From NCBI GenBank assembly GCA_012524025.1, contig JAAYSC010000081.1:1-38372 (forward strand): a stretch of 38,372 nt of DNA. Reading direction: 5' to 3'. Below, piece by piece: positions 35,801 through 38,372 of the stretch. Each line of letters starts with the position of its first letter. Positions within the stretch are counted from its first letter, which is position 1. Made by a program: the position numbers and the translations under genes. The DNA comes from Clostridiales bacterium. Lineage in GTDB: Bacteria > Bacillota > Clostridia > Oscillospirales > Acutalibacteraceae. Under the pieces are notes generated by a model. That model was not told the origin of the DNA, searched no databases, and saw nothing but the letters and a program-made list of their open reading frames with translations.

Positions 35801-38106
35801 CAGCCGGCAAAGCTGTGGCCGGTTTTGGTTGGAGTTTGAGGTGGCGCTATCTGAGTTCCATAATCTTCCGTCACGGAAGGCACGGAAGAGCCGCCGTTTG
35901 AGTTAAAGGAAATTGTAAAGCTGTTGTTTTGCCATTGGGCGTAGAGGGTGATGCCGTCAGTGCCCATATTAAAGTTGACTTTGTCGGCGTAAGCGGTTCC
36001 GCTACCGTCGGCCTTAGTGTTCCATCCGGTAAAGATATGACCGGTCTTAGTAAAGCTGTTAGCTTTAAGCGTAGCGCTAGACCCGGCTTGGATTGTTTGA
36101 GCAGCCATATAACCGGAACCGGTGTTTGAGTCAAATACAAGATTGTTTTGTTTGTATTCAAGGTTTTCCACGGCAAGTTGTAATTCTTGAGCGCAGTGGT
36201 CAAGGTAGGGTTGGTATAAAACATTGTAGTTAGAATTTTTTGCGTTAGTTGCCGCTGTTATAGCCAAGTTAAGGGAGTTTTTAGAGGTCGGGGTAAAATA
36301 ATCTTGGTCTTGCTTCCAGTGGGCAAGCTTGGCGTTATAAGAGCTATCACCGTTGGCAATGGCCGTTAGGCTTGTATCAAGTGGTTTAACAGTTGAGCGA
36401 TAATAGGTGTTACCCAGACCCGTGTCTAAATATTCAACCGTAGATGAGTTATAGTTAGCGCCTGCTAAGGTAAGGTTGCTGTAATGTGAATTAAGATTTG
36501 TCGAAACGCTGTTAATTTCAGCTTGAGTTTTTCTGGGATTATTCACGGCTTCCCAGGCGTTTTTATAGGCCGTTTCATAGTTTGACCAGCCGGAGGAATA
36601 GTACCATTCTTGCGGGTTTTTGCCCTTGGCAGTGTTAGTAATACCACCGTTAGACACATCGGTTCCATTGGCTGTTTTTATAGTTGTGACTTTTTTTGCA
36701 CCGGTAACGGTCTTTAAGTCAGTACCGATTTTATCATTTAGGTTTGTTCTCAAAGAGCCTTTGTCAACGACAACAATCTCGATTAATTGAGCGGCGTAGT
36801 GTTGAATCCAGTTGATATCATTTCCGGTTCCTTCCGTGTCCCCTTTACCTGTCCATTGGTTAATAATGGTGTAGGTTCCGGCTGCTCCTGTCCCTTGAAA
36901 GTTTGAAGTGGTCTGCATACCGGCCGTTTTAAATCCGCCGCCTGATGAAACTGTACCGTCTTTAGGCCCGGTGGGAGCCAAGGCCGCCCAAGAAGTGGGT
37001 CCGCTGACCCCTAAGTCGTTGTCGGTACTGCCGCTATAAGTGGCGTTTCCGTCCCGAGTATGAACTGTTTCCCAGGTAAGGTCACCGGATTGGTAACGAA
37101 TTGCCTTGTGGATTAAGAAATGCATACGGACATTATTGTCCTCAAGACTGGAAACACTTGAGTCACGGTATATGGTCGCCTTGCCCCTATGGTTGTCACC
37201 GGGGTATGGGGAGACACCGTTTGCCAATTCTCTGTCACCCGCGCTCTGCCTCGGTGGGTCAACCCTTACACTGACCCTGGTAAAGTCAGAGCCGGTTACC
37301 GCAACGAATTGGTCTGAATGAGCAAGGTCAACATAACCGGAGCGATAGTCCCCCGAACCGGAAGAAAGGCTTATTTGTTCCCCATAAACCCCGCGGCCTA
37401 AGATTCTGGAAATGTAGTTAGAGTCCGCACTCTTTTCCGCACTGCCACCGGCTGCAGCCCACACCCAAGCACCTGCGGGGAAAATAATGTTTTCCACAAA
37501 AGAGTAGGTAGTTGTAACATATTCATCTGTAACATCAATACCGGTGTAGGGGTTATTCCAAGTATACTTATATTCAATATCGATTTTCATCAGACTGCCG
37601 GCGGGCGCGGTTCCGCTCCTGATTTCCCAAGTCGCCGATTGAGAGTTGTTGAGACTTCCTCCGGTTAAGGTGGCTGAGGCGCTGACACCCGTGCCGGACA
37701 GGACAATACTTGTAATAGTAACAGCTTTATCGGAAGAAAAAGAAACAGTAGGCCAATAAGCTGTTTCACCCGCCAAAGCTTGGCTTTGAAAACTGCCCGC
37801 AGTTATTTCCGGCACCCCGGACTGGGTTACTTTTTTAATGGTGTTGCCGGGCCCCATTGTTGTGGTTCCCGAAGCACCTACACGGATTACATCCGTTGCA
37901 TCCAGGGTCACATTGGGCGATGGGCGACGATAGACCGATGGGTCGAACTGCTCTATAGCCTGCTTTTTAGGTGTTTCAAAGGACTTGTCAAAAGTTGTCA
38001 GCCCAACCCCGACTGCCGACACAATAAGCGCGGCAACCAAGATAACCCCCAATATTTTTTTGGATAATTTAAACTTTCCCGTTTCTTTAAAATGCATATT
38101 TTTCAC
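32851..38106 (-). CDS. giant secreted protein with 8 InlB B-repeats
   Basis: This ~1751-residue protein has an N-terminal signal or signal-anchor (LSKKILGVILVAALIVSAVGVGL). A long N-terminal part (to about 650) includes helical FIVAR-like stretches. Eight InlB B-repeats of mixed types (about 652-1218) follow. The C-terminal region (about 1219-1751) is homologous to that of the 2300-residue protein (YSYQIWSYQKI..., ANQWVLSMPYT, YSFWRYDAKGYILVKDWS) and ends KNQVSYGKYDAI.... No sortase motif, SLH or dockerin is seen. Probable surface or secreted adhesin-like protein; function inferred. GTG at 38106 is chosen because AGGTAGG lies about nine bases upstream; an ATG at 38097 and a TTG at 38142 are also in frame. 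Confidence 0.85.
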   Translation of the reverse strand: MKNMHFKETGKFKLSKKILGVILVAALIVSAVGVGLTTFDKSFETPKKQAIEQFDPSVYRRPSPNVTLDATDVIRVGASGTTTMGPGNTIKKVTQSGVPEITAGSFQSQALAGETAYWPTVSFSSDKAVTITSIVLSGTGVSASATLTGGSLNNSQSATWEIRSGTAPAGSLMKIDIEYKYTWNNPYTGIDVTDEYVTTTYSFVENIIFPAGAWVWAAAGGSAEKSADSNYISRILGRGVYGEQISLSSGSGDYRSGYVDLAHSDQFVAVTGSDFTRVSVRVDPPRQSAGDRELANGVSPYPGDNHRGKATIYRDSSVSSLEDNNVRMHFLIHKAIRYQSGDLTWETVHTRDGNATYSGSTDNDLGVSGPTSWAALAPTGPKDGTVSSGGGFKTAGMQTTSNFQGTGAAGTYTIINQWTGKGDTEGTGNDINWIQHYAAQLIEIVVVDKGSLRTNLNDKIGTDLKTVTGAKKVTTIKTANGTDVSNGGITNTAKGKNPQEWYYSSGWSNYETAYKNAWEAVNNPRKTQAEINSVSTNLNSHYSNLTLAGANYNSSTVEYLDTGLGNTYYRSTVKPLDTSLTAIANGDSSYNAKLAHWKQDQDYFTPTSKNSLNLAITAATNAKNSNYNVLYQPYLDHCAQELQLAVENLEYKQNNLVFDSNTGSGYMAAQTIQAGSSATLKANSFTKTGHIFTGWNTKADGSGTAYADKVNFNMGTDGITLYAQWQNNSFTISFNSNGGSSVPSVTEDYGTQIAPPQTPTKTGHSFAGWYSDSGLTTAVTWPYTVTEDTTLHAKWTVNQYTISFNANGGDGSMSNQFIDYNSTATLNENNYSRTGYSFNAWNTKADGSGDSYADKASYGPMDTANVTLYAQWSPKEYTITFDSAGGSSVDSITQIFGSALTAPAAPTKAGYIFSGWHPQVPTYMPAQDLVCVAQWSSNQHTISFMTNGGSMVDPITDDDGKVVSQPTAPTREGYSFVGWFTDEELSQAVSWPHTIGTNVTFYAKWTPNTYTINYDGNGSDSGSTVSSGHNYNAPQALTANEFSKTGYSFAGWNTAADGSGTDYNDQQLVMNLSQTSGSSSTLYAQWAPNYYTVAFHSKGGSAVDSITNVLGTQISEPSQPTRTGYDFAGWYEDDQYSQALTWPYTISSSNVIFYAKWDPANDYTITFDANGGQGGASLEVRQGEMPIPPTVRRVGYAFKGWSPEIVQATQDTTYTAQWAETSMEIKSLEDNKIAVTITGFSEDYSYQIWSYQKITSDLILDDEADIPANQWVLSMPYTKGAMGTLEDDKLVFIIDKFTSPNENYTVALRIADENGDYIFELNNSYTAEDLDIAVITKVLVDGEYVKGSAQDDSDPYSEIRLVKDIADGSTTIKVVGNFEDLTYTATVLDMAEDLTPVNGNEFVWNISGLEPRSYTVKVTASNDNSSDERTLHFTLYSLDEEVEYAEIDELEITGGGVISNLYNIITTNIGIKPTSNKVGHFYYRIGEPGRKAPINSDKSYNDAQLDQDMDAYGYYQLTGLVNRDSGLATPGGWDDGIIKHFNIKRSSDPSSLTVEVNGNGGHSFTLNKGLPITIVAEASIAGIGSESVEYSFWRYDAKGYILVKDWSADNFLTWTPGKVGDYNIQVRAKGELAKSYEVSKSIAVSIVDPDESKAQGVVITINEEGLNANAKARVPIMIKANATGSDGDDLLYKFYIHDEFMLTRQLRNYSPSGDVLWTPRKAGTYQIMVLVKNQVSYGKYDAIKRVTVTVE

Positions 38107-38228
38107 AATTAAGTACCTACCTATAAGACAGATTTCTTTCAAAATTTAAAACAATTGAAGCAACTGTATTCTATGGTGGTTTCTGGAGACTGACCCTGTT
38201 TAAGAGCGAATACACCAATATATGGTAA

Positions 38229-38257
38229 AGTATATCACCCGATTGTATCAAAGTAAA
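38229..38257 (-). promoter_or_regulatory. promoter of the 1751-residue gene, extended -10 type
   Basis: On the minus strand, TTTACT (38252-38257) and TATACT (38229-38234) are spaced by 17 bases, with TGA just before the -10 (TGn extended motif). The leader would be about 115 bases. Confidence 0.65.
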
Positions 38258-38286
38258 GCAAGTTAAGAGTTTTTGTAACATAAATC

Positions 38287-38316
38287 AAAAGAACACCCCC
38301 TGAGGGATGTTCTTTT
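38287..38316 (-). terminator. terminator after tRNA-Cys
   Basis: On the minus strand AAAAGAACATCCC pairs with GGGGTGTTCTTTT (one U-G wobble) across a 4-base loop, directly after the tRNA CCA end. T-rich sequence lies within the second arm and after it. Confidence 0.75.
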
Positions 38317-38372
38317 GGAGGCGCCACCCAGATTTGAACTGGGGATCAGGATTTTGCAGACCCTTGCCTTAC
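38316..38372 (-). tRNA. trnC: tRNA-Cys (GCA), 5' part beyond the window
   Basis: Reading the minus strand, the 57 bases include an anticodon stem-loop AGGGT-CTGCAAA-ATCCT (anticodon GCA, one wobble pair), a T arm CCCAG-TTCAAAT-CTGGG, acceptor strand TGGCGCC, discriminator T as usual for tRNA-Cys, and an encoded CCA ending at 38316. The D arm and 5' acceptor strand lie outside the window. Confidence 0.93.

Overview
The window looks like a chromosomal segment of a Gram-positive, Clostridia-type bacterium, probably host- or gut-associated. The evidence is a groESL operon with a perfect CIRCE operator, the gene order FAD-oxidoreductase / cmk / plsC / ispH-S1 fusion seen in Clostridia, strong AGGAGG ribosome sites, sigma-A type promoters, and a dockerin-bearing secreted protein. 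By my start-site choices, 9 of 18 complete protein genes start with TTG (6) or GTG (3), which is a high share. The species cannot be named from this sequence.

Positions 1-3205 hold a sugar isomerase-like TIM-barrel gene (minus), divergent from groES-groEL (plus). Positions 3224-9169 are one minus-strand run: rpiR-type regulator, HI0933-type flavoprotein, cmk, plsC and an IspH-ribosomal S1 fusion with a long Glu/Ala/Val tail. A bidirectional hairpin separates this run from groEL. The regulator is divergent from an alkaline phosphatase gene (9381-10562), and a palindrome lies between the two promoters. A membrane-anchored protein of unknown function follows (10694-12799).

Positions 12866-21095 form a tight minus-strand operon with a consensus promoter: secreted LCAT-like alpha/beta hydrolase, phosphomannomutase, a GPH-family transporter, a membrane-anchored polysaccharide lyase of family PL8 (the Asn/His/Tyr triad keeps the family spacing), and a second GPH transporter. 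The likely job is cutting an acidic glycan (glycosaminoglycan or xanthan type) outside the cell, importing the products and interconverting hexose phosphates.

Positions 21245-38106 hold three giant secreted proteins on the minus strand (about 1228, 2300 and 1751 residues). They are built from 8, 19 and 8 InlB B-repeat (Listeria-Bacteroides repeat) units. Each has its own promoter. Two share a new-looking N-terminal domain, two share a C-terminal region of about 530 residues, and one ends in a dockerin. The gaps between them contain two copies of an intergenic element built as a chain of short perfect hairpins. The copies differ by exactly one hairpin module, and all six substitutions fall outside the stems. 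This element is the most novel signal here. A tRNA-Cys gene is cut by the right edge.
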